DNA from: Fimenecus sp045543095
GTDB lineage: Bacteria; Bacillota; Clostridia; Oscillospirales; Acutalibacteraceae
Assembly (NCBI GenBank): GCA_045543095.1
Contig: JAZQMC010000009.1
Coordinates: 52,363 to 116,362, forward strand
DNA: 64,000 bases
Direction of reading: 5' to 3'
A program made the position numbers and the translations under genes. The notes beneath the pieces were generated by a model. It made no database searches. It was not told where the DNA came from and worked only from the letters and a program-made list of their open reading frames with translations. Positions 43,104-53,336 of the stretch are shown piece by piece; position 1 is the stretch's first letter; every line of letters starts with the position of its first letter.

Positions 43104-44066
43104 TTAGATAGAAATTTCGTGAGCAATCTTATACATTTCAAGGTCAATTTCTTTCTTCATGTTAAGTGCTTCAAATATATCATAATCAACTATTTCATCG
43201 TGTTTCATAGCAATAACTCTGTTACCGATACCTTCTTTAAGAAGTTCAACAGCTTTATAACCCATAAGAGAAGCAGTTACTCTGTCGCGAACAGTTGGAT
43301 GACCACCACGCTGAACATGACCTAAAACAGTTGCTCTTGATTCAACACCTGTTTCAGCCTCAATGCGTTTAGCCATTTCTTCAACACCGCCAACACCCTC
43401 TGCAACGATGATAATGAAATGCTTTTTACCTGTTTTCTGAGTTCTCTTCATTCTTTCAATTACATCACGCTGGAAGTCATAAGGGACCTCAGGAATGAGA
43501 ATTGTAGTTGCACCGCAAGCAATACCTGCATTAAGAGCTATATAACCTGCACGACGACCCATAACCTCAATAACTGAACAACGGTCGTGAGATTCTGAAG
43601 TATCACGAAGTCTGTCAGCCATTTCAAGAACAGTATTCATTGCTGTGTCATAACCGATTGTATAATCAGAACAAGCAATGTCATTGTCGATTGTGCCGGG
43701 AACACCAACGCAAGGAAGACCGCGAAGTGACAAATCACGAGCACCGCGGAATGAACCGTCACCGCCAATTACAACAATACCCTCAAGGCCAACTTCTTTT
43801 GCTACATTAAGAGCTTTCTGAAGACCTTCTTCAGTTTTGAACTCTGGGCTTCTTGCAGAATAAAGAACTGTACCGCCACGATTAATAATGTTTGAAACGC
43901 TACGAAGATTCATTTCATACATATCGCCCTGCATAAGACCGTTATAGCCACGTCTTATACCCATTACGCGAAATCCGTTTTCACAACCTGCACGAACAAC
44001 TGAACGTACAGCCGCATTCATACCGGGAGCGTCGCCGCCACTTGTAAGAACACCTATAGTTTTCAT
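43104..44066 (-). CDS. pfkA: ATP-dependent 6-phosphofructokinase
   Basis: Committed step of glycolysis, fructose 6-phosphate to fructose 1,6-bisphosphate. About 320 residues as usual. ATP-binding GGDAPGMNAA near residue 11, the GGDGSFRGA motif near 100 with the Gly typical of ATP rather than PPi enzymes, TIDNDI with the catalytic aspartate near residue 127, and MGRRAGYIA. AAAGGGTGAT precedes ATG 44066. It has a promoter of its own after dnaE and is followed by aroK. Dnae-pfk adjacency is widespread in Firmicutes. Confidence 0.95.
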   Translation of the reverse strand: MKTIGVLTSGGDAPGMNAAVRSVVRAGCENGFRVMGIRRGYNGLMQGDMYEMNLRSVSNIINRGGTVLYSARSPEFKTEEGLQKALNVAKEVGLEGIVVIGGDGSFRGARDLSLRGLPCVGVPGTIDNDIACSDYTIGYDTAMNTVLEMADRLRDTSESHDRCSVIEVMGRRAGYIALNAGIACGATTILIPEVPYDFQRDVIERMKRTQKTGKKHFIIIVAEGVGGVEEMAKRIEAETGVESRATVLGHVQRGGHPTVRDRVTASLMGYKAVELLKEGIGNRVIAMKHDEIVDYDIFEALNMKKEIDLEMYKIAHEISI

Positions 44067-44114
44067 ATTTATCACCCTTTAGTCATTTGCTAAATATTAC
44101 CACATTGAGCATAT

Positions 44115-44143
44115 ATAATAACACAAGAACAGACAAATTGCAA
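44115..44143 (-). promoter_or_regulatory. Promoter of pfkA-aroK
   Basis: Minus-strand TTGCAA (44143-44138), 17-bp spacer, TATTAT (44120-44115), in the 89-base gap between dnaE and pfkA. Confidence 0.6.
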
Positions 44144-44155
44144 GTCATATATTGA

Positions 44156-47100
44156 CTATTTTTGTAATATTACATTTTGTGCACCGACGATGTTTTTTAG
44201 ACCGTCAGTTAAACTATCGTCAACTGCAATCTTTTTTGTCGGAAAATATTTCTTAGTATCAGCAAAATAGAAATACAGCGGAATATCACCCGATTTTGCA
44301 TTGTCATCAATATATTTTGCACATTCATAATACATCTTACTCTGATTATTATCAACGCGAACAAACAAACCGACTTTACGCGTCTGCTTATCTTTAACAT
44401 TATCTGCCGTTTCGGCAAAATCAAGTATAAGCTTTGGCTTTTCTTCTTCGCGGACAGAAAGTCTGCCACCAACAAATACTGCAACACCATTATTAAAAGT
44501 ATTGGCGTATTTACTGAAAAGTTTTGGAAAAACAATCACTTCAACCGAACCCGAAACATCTTCGAGATTTACAAATGCCATTGTTTCACCGTTTTTCGTT
44601 TGTTTTCTTGTAATTCCGTTTACAATACCCATCACTTTAACAGACGCAGTATCAAAGTATTTATTATCATACTCATCAGCACTTATAATTTCACTAATTT
44701 TATCGCATTTTAATTTTGCAATAAGCTCTGCATATTCTTTCATTGGATGAGCTGAAATATAAAGCCCCGTTGTTTCTTTTTCCATTGTAAGCAGTTCGTT
44801 AGTTTTGAATTCCTGTGCAGGCTTCATAATATATTCACTGCTATTTTCTTGTACCAAATCAAAAAATCCGATTTGGCCATCAAGATTTCTGCGGCGGCTA
44901 TCATCAAGTTCATCAATAATAAACGGTAAATTATTAAGCATTTCATGACGATTACTGCCTAAATTATCAAGTGCACCGCTTTTTATAAGGCTCTCGACCG
45001 CACGACGATTGAACCCTTTACCGTGAACTCTTTTGCAGAAAGAATAAAAAGAAGTGTATTCACCATTCACTTTTCTTTCATTAATGATTGTATCAATAAA
45101 ATCGTGACCGAGATTTTTAATTGCAAGCAAGCCGAACATAATTGTGTTATTTTCTTTTACATTAGGTGCAAAGGTTTTATAACTGTAATTAACATTCGGT
45201 GCAAGAATTTTAATACCGTTACGCTTGCAATCTTCAATATAATCAGCAACCTTGCCCGCATCATCAAGCACACTTGTGAGCAATGCCGCCATAAATTCGC
45301 AAGGATAATAGCATTTAAGATATGCAGTTCTGTACGCCACAACTGCATACGCAGCAGCGTGTGATTTATTAAAAGCATAAGAAGCAAAGGACGACATATC
45401 ATCAAAAATCTCATTTGCTATATTTTGCGAAATGCCGTTTTTTGCACAACCCTCACAGAAAAATGTACGCTCTGCCTCAAGCACCTTGTGCTTTTTCTTT
45501 GACATGGCACGGCGAACAATATCCGCTCTGCCAAGAGAATAACCCGCAAGTGAGCGGAAAATCTGCATAACCTGTTCCTGATACACCATACAACCGTAAG
45601 TAACATCAAGAATTTTCTGAAGCATTGGTGTTTTGTATCTTATTCTGTCGGGATTATGACGGTTTTCAATATAACTGTCGATTGAATCCATTGGACCCGG
45701 TCGATAAAGTGAAATAACCGCAATAATATCTTCAAGATTTGTAGGTTTAAGACGCATAAACACGCTTCTCATACCATTTGATTCACATTGGAATACACCG
45801 TCAGTCTGCCCCGCTGTAAACAAAGAATAAACCTTCGGGTCATCATAAGATATATTTTCAATATCAAAATCGGGATTCTTACGTTTTAATGTTTTAACAC
45901 AATCATTGATAACCGTAAGTGTACGAAGCCCGAGAAAATCCATTTTAAGAAGACCTAATTCTTCAATGGTTGTCATTGTAAATTGGGTTACTATAGACTC
46001 ATCATTTCTTGCAAGTGGTACATAATCACTTACCGGTCGGTCAGTAATAACAATACCTGCCGCATGGGTTGAAGAATTTCGTGGCATTCCCTCAACACTT
46101 TTTGCGGTGTCAATCAATTCCTTGATTTTTTCGTCACTGTTATAAAGAACTTTTAATTCTTCGCTTTCTTTAAGTGCATCTTCAATTGTTATTCCCAATA
46201 CTCGCGGAATTTTCTTCGCAACATTATCAACTGTCGCATAAGAAAGCCCCATTGCCCTGCCCACATCACGCAAAGCCGCACGGGCTTTCATTGTACCAAA
46301 AGTTACAATCTGCGAAACATGGTCTGCACCGTATTTATGAATAACATAATCAATTACTTCCTGACGGCGTTCATAACAGAAATCCACATCAATATCGGGC
46401 ATACTTACTCTTTCGGGATTTAAAAATCGCTCAAAAATAAGATTATATTTTATAGGGTCAATGTTGGTAATTCCCATACAGTAAGCACAAATACTGCCTG
46501 CACCCGAGCCTCTGCCGGGCCCAACGGGAATACCGTGGTCGCGTGCATATTGAATAAAATCAGCAACAATAAGGAAGTAATCAACATATCCCATATCATT
46601 AATAACTGTTAATTCATATTCAAGACGGTCAACATATAAGGAATCAGGATTTTTACCATATCTCTTCTCTAATCCCTCATAGCATTTCATTCTAAAATAT
46701 TCATAATGAGAATAACCGTCGGGAACAATAAAATTAGGAAGCTTTGTGTTGCCGAATTCGAATTCAAAATTGCACATATCGGCAATTTTTTGTGTATTTT
46801 CAATTGCCTCAGGTGTTACCGAGAAAAGAGAACGCATTTCATCTTCAGTTTTAAGATAAAAATTATCAGTTTCAAATTCAAGTGAATTTTCTTCGTCAAT
46901 TGTGTGGTTTGTAGCAACACAAATAAGGATTTTTTGTGTATTTGCATCTTCACGGTCAATATAATGAACATCATTTGTAGCAACCAAAGGTATACCTGTT
47001 TCTCTTGAAATCCGTATAAGACCTTCATTTACGCGAACTTGCTCATTTATACCATGATTTTGCATTTCAAGATAATAATTACCCTTACCAAATATGGACT

Positions 47101-47584
47101 CATACCATAGAGCAGTTTCTTTGGCACGATGCATATCACCGTTTGAAATTGCCTTTGGAATTTCGCCCGCAAGACAGGCAGAAAGAGCAATAAGACCCTC
47201 GTGATGTTTTTCCAAGAGTTCTCGGTCGACGCGGGGTTTTGTGTAAAAGCCGTCAGCCCACGCTGACGATACCATTTTAGTAAGATTTTTATAACCTGTT
47301 TCATTTTTACAAAGCAAAACAAGATGGTGACGTTCAGAATCTATACCATGGACCTTATCAAAGCGTGAGCGTGCCGCAACATAGACTTCACAACCAATAA
47401 TAGGTTTTATCCCGTGTTTCTTTGCTGCCTTATAGAAATCAACTGCACCAAAAAGGTTGCCGTGGTCGGTAATTGCAATAGAATTTTGTCCTCGTTCTTT
47501 TGCAACAGAACAAAGCCTGTCAAGACGGCAGACACCGTCAAGCAAGCTATATTCAGTATGCACATGTAAATGAACGAATGACAT
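44156..47584 (-). CDS. dnaE: DNA polymerase III alpha subunit DnaE
   Basis: Replicative-type polymerase, 1142 residues. N-terminal PHP domain begins FVHLHVHTEYSLLDG; the polymerase palm carries the catalytic aspartates in MPDIDVDFCYERR near residue 395-407; GRGSGAGSICAY and the tandem helix-hairpin-helix region follow, then a C-terminal OB fold near 960-1060 (VKVMGIVNGITRK). The size fits the DnaE1/DnaE3-like forms of Firmicutes, where PolC is the main enzyme. GAGG precedes the ATG; 13 bases separate it from lysA upstream, so it belongs to the lon-engB-lysA-dnaE run. Confidence 0.95.
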   Translation of the reverse strand: MSFVHLHVHTEYSLLDGVCRLDRLCSVAKERGQNSIAITDHGNLFGAVDFYKAAKKHGIKPIIGCEVYVAARSRFDKVHGIDSERHHLVLLCKNETGYKNLTKMVSSAWADGFYTKPRVDRELLEKHHEGLIALSACLAGEIPKAISNGDMHRAKETALWYESIFGKGNYYLEMQNHGINEQVRVNEGLIRISRETGIPLVATNDVHYIDREDANTQKILICVATNHTIDEENSLEFETDNFYLKTEDEMRSLFSVTPEAIENTQKIADMCNFEFEFGNTKLPNFIVPDGYSHYEYFRMKCYEGLEKRYGKNPDSLYVDRLEYELTVINDMGYVDYFLIVADFIQYARDHGIPVGPGRGSGAGSICAYCMGITNIDPIKYNLIFERFLNPERVSMPDIDVDFCYERRQEVIDYVIHKYGADHVSQIVTFGTMKARAALRDVGRAMGLSYATVDNVAKKIPRVLGITIEDALKESEELKVLYNSDEKIKELIDTAKSVEGMPRNSSTHAAGIVITDRPVSDYVPLARNDESIVTQFTMTTIEELGLLKMDFLGLRTLTVINDCVKTLKRKNPDFDIENISYDDPKVYSLFTAGQTDGVFQCESNGMRSVFMRLKPTNLEDIIAVISLYRPGPMDSIDSYIENRHNPDRIRYKTPMLQKILDVTYGCMVYQEQVMQIFRSLAGYSLGRADIVRRAMSKKKHKVLEAERTFFCEGCAKNGISQNIANEIFDDMSSFASYAFNKSHAAAYAVVAYRTAYLKCYYPCEFMAALLTSVLDDAGKVADYIEDCKRNGIKILAPNVNYSYKTFAPNVKENNTIMFGLLAIKNLGHDFIDTIINERKVNGEYTSFYSFCKRVHGKGFNRRAVESLIKSGALDNLGSNRHEMLNNLPFIIDELDDSRRRNLDGQIGFFDLVQENSSEYIMKPAQEFKTNELLTMEKETTGLYISAHPMKEYAELIAKLKCDKISEIISADEYDNKYFDTASVKVMGIVNGITRKQTKNGETMAFVNLEDVSGSVEVIVFPKLFSKYANTFNNGVAVFVGGRLSVREEEKPKLILDFAETADNVKDKQTRKVGLFVRVDNNQSKMYYECAKYIDDNAKSGDIPLYFYFADTKKYFPTKKIAVDDSLTDGLKNIVGAQNVILQK

Positions 47585-47597
47585 AGTATTACCTCAA

Positions 47598-48869
47598 TTA
47601 TTCAGTAACTTTTTTATAAAAATCAAAGCAATCAAATGTTGCAAAGTAGTCTGCAGGAGTTTCAGCACGACGAATCAAGTCAAAACTGCCGTCTTCTTTA
47701 AGAAGAATTTCCGCTGATTTAAGTTTACCATTGTAGTTATATCCCATAGCAAAACCGTGAGCACCTGTATCATGGATAAAGAGCAAATCACCCATATCTA
47801 CTTTTGGTAACATTCTGTCGATTGCAAATTTATCGTTATTCTCACAAAGAGAGCCTGTAACATCGTATTTATATTCACAAGGCTCATTTTCTTTACCCAT
47901 AACTGTAATATGATGGTATGCACCATAGATTGCAGGACGCATAAGGTTTACTGCACAAGCATCAACACCGATATACTCTTTATGAGTGTGTTTTTCATTG
48001 ATTGCACGAGTTACAAGTGCACCGTAAGGAGCAAGCATAAAACGACCAAGTTCAGTATAGATAGAAACATCATCCATACCTGCAGGTACAAGAATTTCGT
48101 TATAAACCTTTTCAACACCTGCACCGATTGCGAAAATGTCATTACCTTCCTGGTCGGGACGATAAGGGATACCGATACCGCCTGAAAGGTTAATAAATTT
48201 AATATGAGCACCTATTTCTTCTTTAAGTTTAACAGCAACTTCAAAGAGAGTTTTTGCAAGTGTTGGATAATACTCATTTGTAACTGTGTTGCTTGCAAGG
48301 AATGCGTGAATACCAAATTCTTCAACACCCTTTGATTTCATAATCTTAAATGCTTCAAAGAGTTGTTCTGTTGTCATACCGTATTTTGCATCGCCCGGGT
48401 TATCCATAATGTTATTTGCAATTGAGAAATATCCACCCGGATTATATCGGCAAGAAAGTTTCTTTGGAAGATAACCTAATGTCTTTTCAAGAATATCAAT
48501 ATGTGTAATGTCATCAAGGTTGATGATTGCACCAATATCGTCTGCATATTTGAATTCTGCAGGAGGTGTATCGTTTGATGAGAACATAATGTCATCACCT
48601 ACTGCACCGATTGCCTTTGAAAGCATAAGTTCAGTAATTGATGAACAGTCACAACCGCAACCGTATTCTCTCAAAATGTTAATAAGAAATGGGTTTGGAG
48701 TTGCTTTAACCGCAAAATATTCTTTAAATCCTTTATTCCAAGCAAATGCTTTTTTAAGATTTTCTGCATTTTTACGAATTCCTGCCTCATCATAGAGATG
48801 AAAAGGTGTTGGATAAACCTTTGCAATTTCTTCTAATTTTTCTTTTGTTGTAAATGGTACTTTACTCAT
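47598..48869 (-). CDS. lysA: Diaminopimelate decarboxylase (fold-type III PLP enzyme)
   Basis: Decarboxylates meso-diaminopimelate to lysine. 423 residues: N-terminal alanine-racemase-like barrel with the PLP lysine in YFAVKATPNP near residue 59, the glycine-rich phosphate-binding segment NLSGGIGIPY, and the C-terminal beta domain with the substrate/PLP residues in SLCENNDKFA and DTGAHGFAMGYNYNG. This is the subfamily with the variant CGCDCSSITEL in place of the more common VDVVSGGEL, annotated as lysA in Clostridia; carboxynorspermidine decarboxylase was considered less likely. ATG 48869 starts one base after the engB stop. Confidence 0.88.
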   Translation of the reverse strand: MSKVPFTTKEKLEEIAKVYPTPFHLYDEAGIRKNAENLKKAFAWNKGFKEYFAVKATPNPFLINILREYGCGCDCSSITELMLSKAIGAVGDDIMFSSNDTPPAEFKYADDIGAIINLDDITHIDILEKTLGYLPKKLSCRYNPGGYFSIANNIMDNPGDAKYGMTTEQLFEAFKIMKSKGVEEFGIHAFLASNTVTNEYYPTLAKTLFEVAVKLKEEIGAHIKFINLSGGIGIPYRPDQEGNDIFAIGAGVEKVYNEILVPAGMDDVSIYTELGRFMLAPYGALVTRAINEKHTHKEYIGVDACAVNLMRPAIYGAYHHITVMGKENEPCEYKYDVTGSLCENNDKFAIDRMLPKVDMGDLLFIHDTGAHGFAMGYNYNGKLKSAEILLKEDGSFDLIRRAETPADYFATFDCFDFYKKVTE

Positions 48870-48870
48870 A

Positions 48871-49458
48871 TTATTCACCTAAATATCCTTCAATATATTT
48901 CTTTATCACATCAAGCCCTGCACCTGTTTCTGATGAAAATGGAATAATTCTATCTTCAGGTACAAAACTCATTTCTTTTTTTGAATTTTCAATTCTTTCG
49001 TTATATTCTTTTTTCTTTTTAAGCTTGTCCGCCTTTGTCATAACAACAATGAATTCATAACCGCTTGCCTGCAAGAACTCCATCATCATTATATCATCCT
49101 TTGTTGGCGGATGACGCATATCAACAAGCTGAACAACAAGCTTGATATTACGGTCGGAATTGAAATAACCCTCCATCATTTCTGCCCAACGGTCTTTTTC
49201 GGTTTTGGCAACTTTTGCGTAACCATAACCGGGCAAGTCAACAAAATTGACATCATCAACCTGATAGAAATTGATTGTAATTGTTTTTCCCGGTACAGAA
49301 CTTACTCTTGCAAGATTTTTCCGCTGAAAAAGTCTGTTAAGTAATGAACTTTTACCAACATTTGAACGACCTGCAAAAGCAATTTCAGGTAATTCTGACT
49401 CTGGCAACTGACCGAATGTGCCGTAAGCTGCTTTAAATTCTGCTTTATCGTATCTCAT
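48871..49458 (-). CDS. engB: Ribosome biogenesis GTPase EngB (YsxC/YihA)
   Basis: Small GTPase needed for 50S subunit assembly. 195 residues; G1 GRSNVGKSS near residue 29, G3 DLPGYGYAK, G4 TKAD, G5 SSETGAG. ATG 49458 is preceded by GTGAGG that overlaps the lon stop; a TTG start five codons earlier lacks spacing. lon followed by engB is a conserved Firmicutes pair. Confidence 0.95.
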   Translation of the reverse strand: MRYDKAEFKAAYGTFGQLPESELPEIAFAGRSNVGKSSLLNRLFQRKNLARVSSVPGKTITINFYQVDDVNFVDLPGYGYAKVAKTEKDRWAEMMEGYFNSDRNIKLVVQLVDMRHPPTKDDIMMMEFLQASGYEFIVVMTKADKLKKKKEYNERIENSKKEMSFVPEDRIIPFSSETGAGLDVIKKYIEGYLGE

Positions 49459-49469
49459 AATTACCTCAC

Positions 49470-51833
49470 TCAAACAAGTGCCACTTTAAGCACGTCGTCA
49501 CCTGTTTTTGCAAATACAAAATTGATTTTTTCTTTAACCTTTTCATCTACTTTATCAAGGTCACTGCGGTTTGCTTCAGGAACGACAACGGTTTTGATTC
49601 CCTCAACATAAGCAGCCATTGTTTTTTCACGAAGTCCGCCTATTGGAAGCACTCTACCTGTAACTGTTATTTCACCTGTCATTGCAACGCTTGATTTAAC
49701 TTTGCAGCCTGAAAGTGCAGAAACAAGGGCTGTGAAAATTGTAACACCTGCTGATGGGCCGTCTTTTGGAACAGCACCCTCGGGGAAATGAATATGAATA
49801 TCTTTATTCTGATAGAAATCCTTATCAATTCTGTACTTTTCTGCATTTGTTCTTATGTAACTGATTGCAGCCTTGGCAGATTCTTTAATAACATCACCGA
49901 GTGAACCTGTAAGTTCAAGATTACCTTTACCGTCCATTACGGCAACTTCAACCGTCAGCATTGTTCCGCCAACTGAAGTATAAGCTAATCCGTTAACAAC
50001 ACCAACCTGGTCAAATTTTGAACTTTCATCAGGCTTGAATTTAACTGCACCGAGATATTTTTCCAAATCTGTGTCCTTTACAGATATTTTACCTTCAAAA
50101 CCCTTTGCATATTCAACTGCAATCTTGCGAAGCACTTTGGCAATAGTTCTTTCAAGAACACGAACACCTGCTTCTTTTGTGTAGCCACTGATAATTGCTT
50201 TAAGTGCTTTATCAGTAAATTTTACATAGGACTTCTTAAGTCCGTTTGCAGCAATCTGTTTGGGAACTAAATGTTTCTTTGCAATATTGAACTTTTCTTC
50301 AAAAGTATAACCCGGAATATCAATTATTTCCATTCTGTCAAGCAAAGGTGCAGGAATTCTGCTTTTATCATTTGCAGTAGTAACAAACATAACCTTGCTC
50401 AAATCATAAGGAATTTCAAGATAATGGTCAGTAAATGTGCTGTTCTGCTCTGCATCAAGAACTTCAAGCAGTGCAGATGACGGGTCACCACGATGGTCAC
50501 TACCTAATTTATCAACCTCATCAAGAAGAATAAGAGGATTTGAGCTTTTTGCAGACTCAATAGCGTCAATTATTCTACCCGGCATTGAGCCGATATATGT
50601 TTTTCTGTGACCTCTAATGTCAGCTTCATCACGCACACCGCCAAGAGAAATGCGTGCATAAGTTCTGCCCATTGCACTGGCAAGGGAACGAGCAATTGAT
50701 GTTTTACCAACACCCGGAGGGCCTGCAAGACATATAATCTGACCTTTAACATCTGGATTAATTTTACGAACCGCAAGAAATTCAATTATTCTCTCTTTCA
50801 CATCAGAAAGACCGTAATGGTCGTCATCAAGAACTTTTTGTGCGTGTTCAATGTCAAGGTTTTCTTCAGTACAGTATTTCCAAGGTAGAGAAATAATTTT
50901 ATCAAGATAATTTCTGATAACTGCAGACTCGGGACTTGATGACTGCATTTTCATAAGTCGGTCACATTCACGAAGAAGTTTTTTCTCAATATCCTCTGTA
51001 AAGCCGATTGCTCGAATCTGCTCTTTATATTCTTCAGCCTCGGAAATTGCACCGTCACCCTCGTTCAGCTCTTCGGAAATAGCTTTGATTTGCTCACGAA
51101 GGTAATACTCACGCTGATTTTCTTCCATTTGCTCCTGAACTTTTTCATGAATCTGTTCTTCAATTGCTAACAACTCAACCTCACGAGCAAGAATAAAACA
51201 TAAGCTTTCTGCTCGCTTTAAAGGATTGAGTTCTTCAAGTAAGGATTGTTTCACGGTATATTCAAGAGGAATGTTTGAAAGTATATAATCTGTAATCTCT
51301 GCTGCTTCTTTTCTTACGGTTACACCTACAACTATATCCGGCGGAAGCTTGGGAAGAAAATATGCATACTCCTCAAAAGCACCTGTCAAACGACGCACAA
51401 GTGCCTCTTCATACATTTTATCATCAATCTCTACTCTTTCGGTTTTGATTTTACGTACAATTGCTGAAAGATAAGGATTAGCCGATGTTATGTGTACAAG
51501 CTCTGCACGATAAAGACCGTGAACCACAACACGCAAAGTATCGGTACCCGGAATTTTCATAACCTGCTTGATTTCACAAACCACACCCGTTGTATATAAG
51601 TCATCATATCTTGGCTCGTCGCACTCAATATCCATTTGTGCGGCAAGAAAAATATTGGCTTTTTTCTCCATTGCGGCATGAATTGCACGGGCAGATTTTT
51701 TTCTGCCAACATCAAAATGCATTGTCATTTCCGGAAATATTACAAGCCCTCTCAACGCTACCATAGGCATTGAAAAAGATTTTTCATTGAATTCATTAAA
51801 GATTTTTTTACTGTTTTCCATAGATTTAAACAT
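49470..51833 (-). CDS. lon: ATP-dependent protease Lon (class LonA)
   Basis: Cytoplasmic AAA+ protease for misfolded and regulatory proteins. 787 residues: N-terminal substrate domain (about 22-210), AAA+ module with Walker A GPPGVGKTS at 371-379 and Walker B LILLDEVDK at 434-442, and a C-terminal Ser-Lys peptidase with Ser694 in PKDGPSAG and Lys737 in GGLREK. Full length. AGGAGTGAT precedes the ATG. Head of the lon-engB-lysA-dnaE group. Confidence 0.97.
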   Translation of the reverse strand: MFKSMENSKKIFNEFNEKSFSMPMVALRGLVIFPEMTMHFDVGRKKSARAIHAAMEKKANIFLAAQMDIECDEPRYDDLYTTGVVCEIKQVMKIPGTDTLRVVVHGLYRAELVHITSANPYLSAIVRKIKTERVEIDDKMYEEALVRRLTGAFEEYAYFLPKLPPDIVVGVTVRKEAAEITDYILSNIPLEYTVKQSLLEELNPLKRAESLCFILAREVELLAIEEQIHEKVQEQMEENQREYYLREQIKAISEELNEGDGAISEAEEYKEQIRAIGFTEDIEKKLLRECDRLMKMQSSSPESAVIRNYLDKIISLPWKYCTEENLDIEHAQKVLDDDHYGLSDVKERIIEFLAVRKINPDVKGQIICLAGPPGVGKTSIARSLASAMGRTYARISLGGVRDEADIRGHRKTYIGSMPGRIIDAIESAKSSNPLILLDEVDKLGSDHRGDPSSALLEVLDAEQNSTFTDHYLEIPYDLSKVMFVTTANDKSRIPAPLLDRMEIIDIPGYTFEEKFNIAKKHLVPKQIAANGLKKSYVKFTDKALKAIISGYTKEAGVRVLERTIAKVLRKIAVEYAKGFEGKISVKDTDLEKYLGAVKFKPDESSKFDQVGVVNGLAYTSVGGTMLTVEVAVMDGKGNLELTGSLGDVIKESAKAAISYIRTNAEKYRIDKDFYQNKDIHIHFPEGAVPKDGPSAGVTIFTALVSALSGCKVKSSVAMTGEITVTGRVLPIGGLREKTMAAYVEGIKTVVVPEANRSDLDKVDEKVKEKINFVFAKTGDDVLKVALV

Positions 51834-51856
51834 ATCACTCCTATTTTAGAAATTAT

Positions 51857-51885
51857 ATTATATAATAAAAACATTTTAACTGCAA
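51857..51885 (-). promoter_or_regulatory. Promoter of lon
   Basis: Minus-strand TTGCAG (51885-51880), 17-bp spacer, perfect TATAAT (51862-51857), 24 bases before the lon start codon. No heat-shock CIRCE or CtsR-type operator was recognised here. Confidence 0.6.
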
Positions 51886-51922
51886 GAAATTGTTACAAAT
51901 ATTTTAAAAAACAGAAAATTTT

Positions 51923-51953
51923 AAAAGATTGTTAATGTTTTTAACAATCTTTT
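51923..51953. repeat. Hairpin between the divergent lon and serC promoters
   Basis: 13-bp perfect stem AAAAGATTGTTAA / TTAACAATCTTTT with a 5-base loop, followed on the plus strand by TGTATTC. It could insulate the two promoters or be an operator; the rest of the 267-base gap shows only the two promoters. Confidence 0.45.
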
Positions 51954-52006
51954 TGTATTCTTAATTTAATTTAATAAAATTCTTTGTTAATTTTTTAAAT
52001 AAGTTG

Positions 52007-52035
52007 TTGACTTTAAGACAATTATCTGCTACAAT
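52007..52035 (+). promoter_or_regulatory. Promoter of serC
   Basis: TTGACT (52007-52012), 17-bp spacer, TACAAT (52030-52035), 65 bases before the serC start codon. Confidence 0.8.
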
Positions 52036-52100
52036 ACGTTCAATACGCAATCGAAATCACATATACTGATTGTGAAAATTATTTTTTGGAGGTCTTTTTT

Positions 52101-53183
52101 ATGGCAAGAGTTTATAATTTTTCAGCAGGTCCCTCAATGCTTCCCGAGGAAGTACTTAAAAAGGCTGCTGCAGAAATGCTTGATTATGAGGGTAGCGGTC
52201 AATCAGTAATGGAAATGAGTCACCGTTCAAAAGTTTATGACAGTATTATCAAAGGTGCTGAACAGCTCCTTCGCGAGCTTATGAATATTCCGGATAATTA
52301 TAAGGTTCTTTTCTTACAAGGTGGTGCTTCAACACAGTTTGCTGCTATTCCCCTTAACTTTATGAATAAAAATGGCAAAGCTGACTTTGTAATCACAGGT
52401 CAGTGGGCAAAAAAAGCATATCAGGAAGCACAGAAATATGGTGAATGTAAAGCAGTTGCATCTTCTGCTGACAAAACTTTCTCATATATTCCTAAACTTG
52501 ATAAAGCAGAATTCACAAAGGATGCAGACTATTTCTACATCTGTATGAACAACACAATTTACGGTACAGTTTATCACGAACTTCCCGATACAGGCGATGT
52601 TCCGCTTATTGCAGACATTTCTTCTTGTTTCCTTTCAGAACCCATTGATGTTTCAAAGTTTGCAATGGTATACGGTGGTGCACAGAAGAATGTTGCTCCC
52701 GCAGGTCTCACAATCTGCATTATCCGTGAAGATATGCTCGGCAATGCAAGAGATATTACACCTACAATGCTTAACTATCAGATTATGGCTGATAATGATT
52801 CTCTTTACAACACTCCTCCCTGCTACACAATTTACATCTGCAAGCTTGTTCTTGAATGGCTCAAAGAAATGGGTGGTCTTGAAGCAATTAAAGAGAGAAA
52901 TGTTAAGAAAGCAAAAATTCTTTATGATTTTCTTGATAACAGCAAAATGTTCAAGGGTACAGTAGTCAAAGAAGACCGTTCACTTATGAATGTTCCTTTT
53001 GTAACAGACAGTGAAGAACTCAATGCAAAATTCATTAAAGAAGCAACTGACGCAGGCTTTGTTAACCTTAAGGGTCACCGTTCAGTTGGCGGTATGAGAG
53101 CGTCAATCTATAACGCTATGCCGGTTGAAGGTGTCCAAAAACTCGTAGAATTTATGGCAGAATTTGAGAAAGCAAATTCATAA
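52101..53183 (+). CDS. serC: Phosphoserine aminotransferase
   Basis: Transfers an amino group from glutamate to 3-phosphohydroxypyruvate, step two of serine synthesis. 360 residues; N-terminal NFSAGPSMLPEEVL, phosphate-binding FLQGGAST near residue 73, PLP lysine in GGAQKNVAPAG near residue 192, C-terminal GHRSVGGMRASIYNA. GGAGG 8 bases before ATG 52101 sets the start. Codon use is biased as in ackA, suggesting strong expression. Followed by serA, which catalyses the preceding step. Confidence 0.96.
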   Translation: MARVYNFSAGPSMLPEEVLKKAAAEMLDYEGSGQSVMEMSHRSKVYDSIIKGAEQLLRELMNIPDNYKVLFLQGGASTQFAAIPLNFMNKNGKADFVITGQWAKKAYQEAQKYGECKAVASSADKTFSYIPKLDKAEFTKDADYFYICMNNTIYGTVYHELPDTGDVPLIADISSCFLSEPIDVSKFAMVYGGAQKNVAPAGLTICIIREDMLGNARDITPTMLNYQIMADNDSLYNTPPCYTIYICKLVLEWLKEMGGLEAIKERNVKKAKILYDFLDNSKMFKGTVVKEDRSLMNVPFVTDSEELNAKFIKEATDAGFVNLKGHRSVGGMRASIYNAMPVEGVQKLVEFMAEFEKANS

Positions 53184-53229
53184 GGAGTAATAGCGTAAAT
53201 AAATCACGCTATTACCAGATTATATATCC

Positions 53230-53336
53230 CTCGAAATTTGAGATTATCAAATTTCGAGATGGACTAAATTTCCATCACGCCTTATCCGGCTACAGTAAGG
53301 AGTGATATAATTATTTTTTACAAATTTGTAGCCGGA
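53230..53336 (+). promoter_or_regulatory. Hairpin-rich leader between serC and serA
   Basis: Two strong inverted repeats: CTCGAAATTTGA / TCAAATTTCGAG (53230-53258, 12 bp, 5-base loop) and TCCGGCTACA / TGTAGCCGGA (53285-53294 and 53327-53336, 10 bp, 32-base loop) whose 3' arm ends next to the AAGG before serA. The loop contains a stranded TAAGGAGTGAT. Neither is followed by a U-tract, so they are not simple terminators; processing or control of serA translation is possible. Confidence 0.45.

Noticed and set aside
51834..52100. Possible riboswitch or small RNA in the lon-serC gap
   Set aside because: Only two promoters and one simple AT-rich hairpin are visible; no conserved riboswitch core was recognised.
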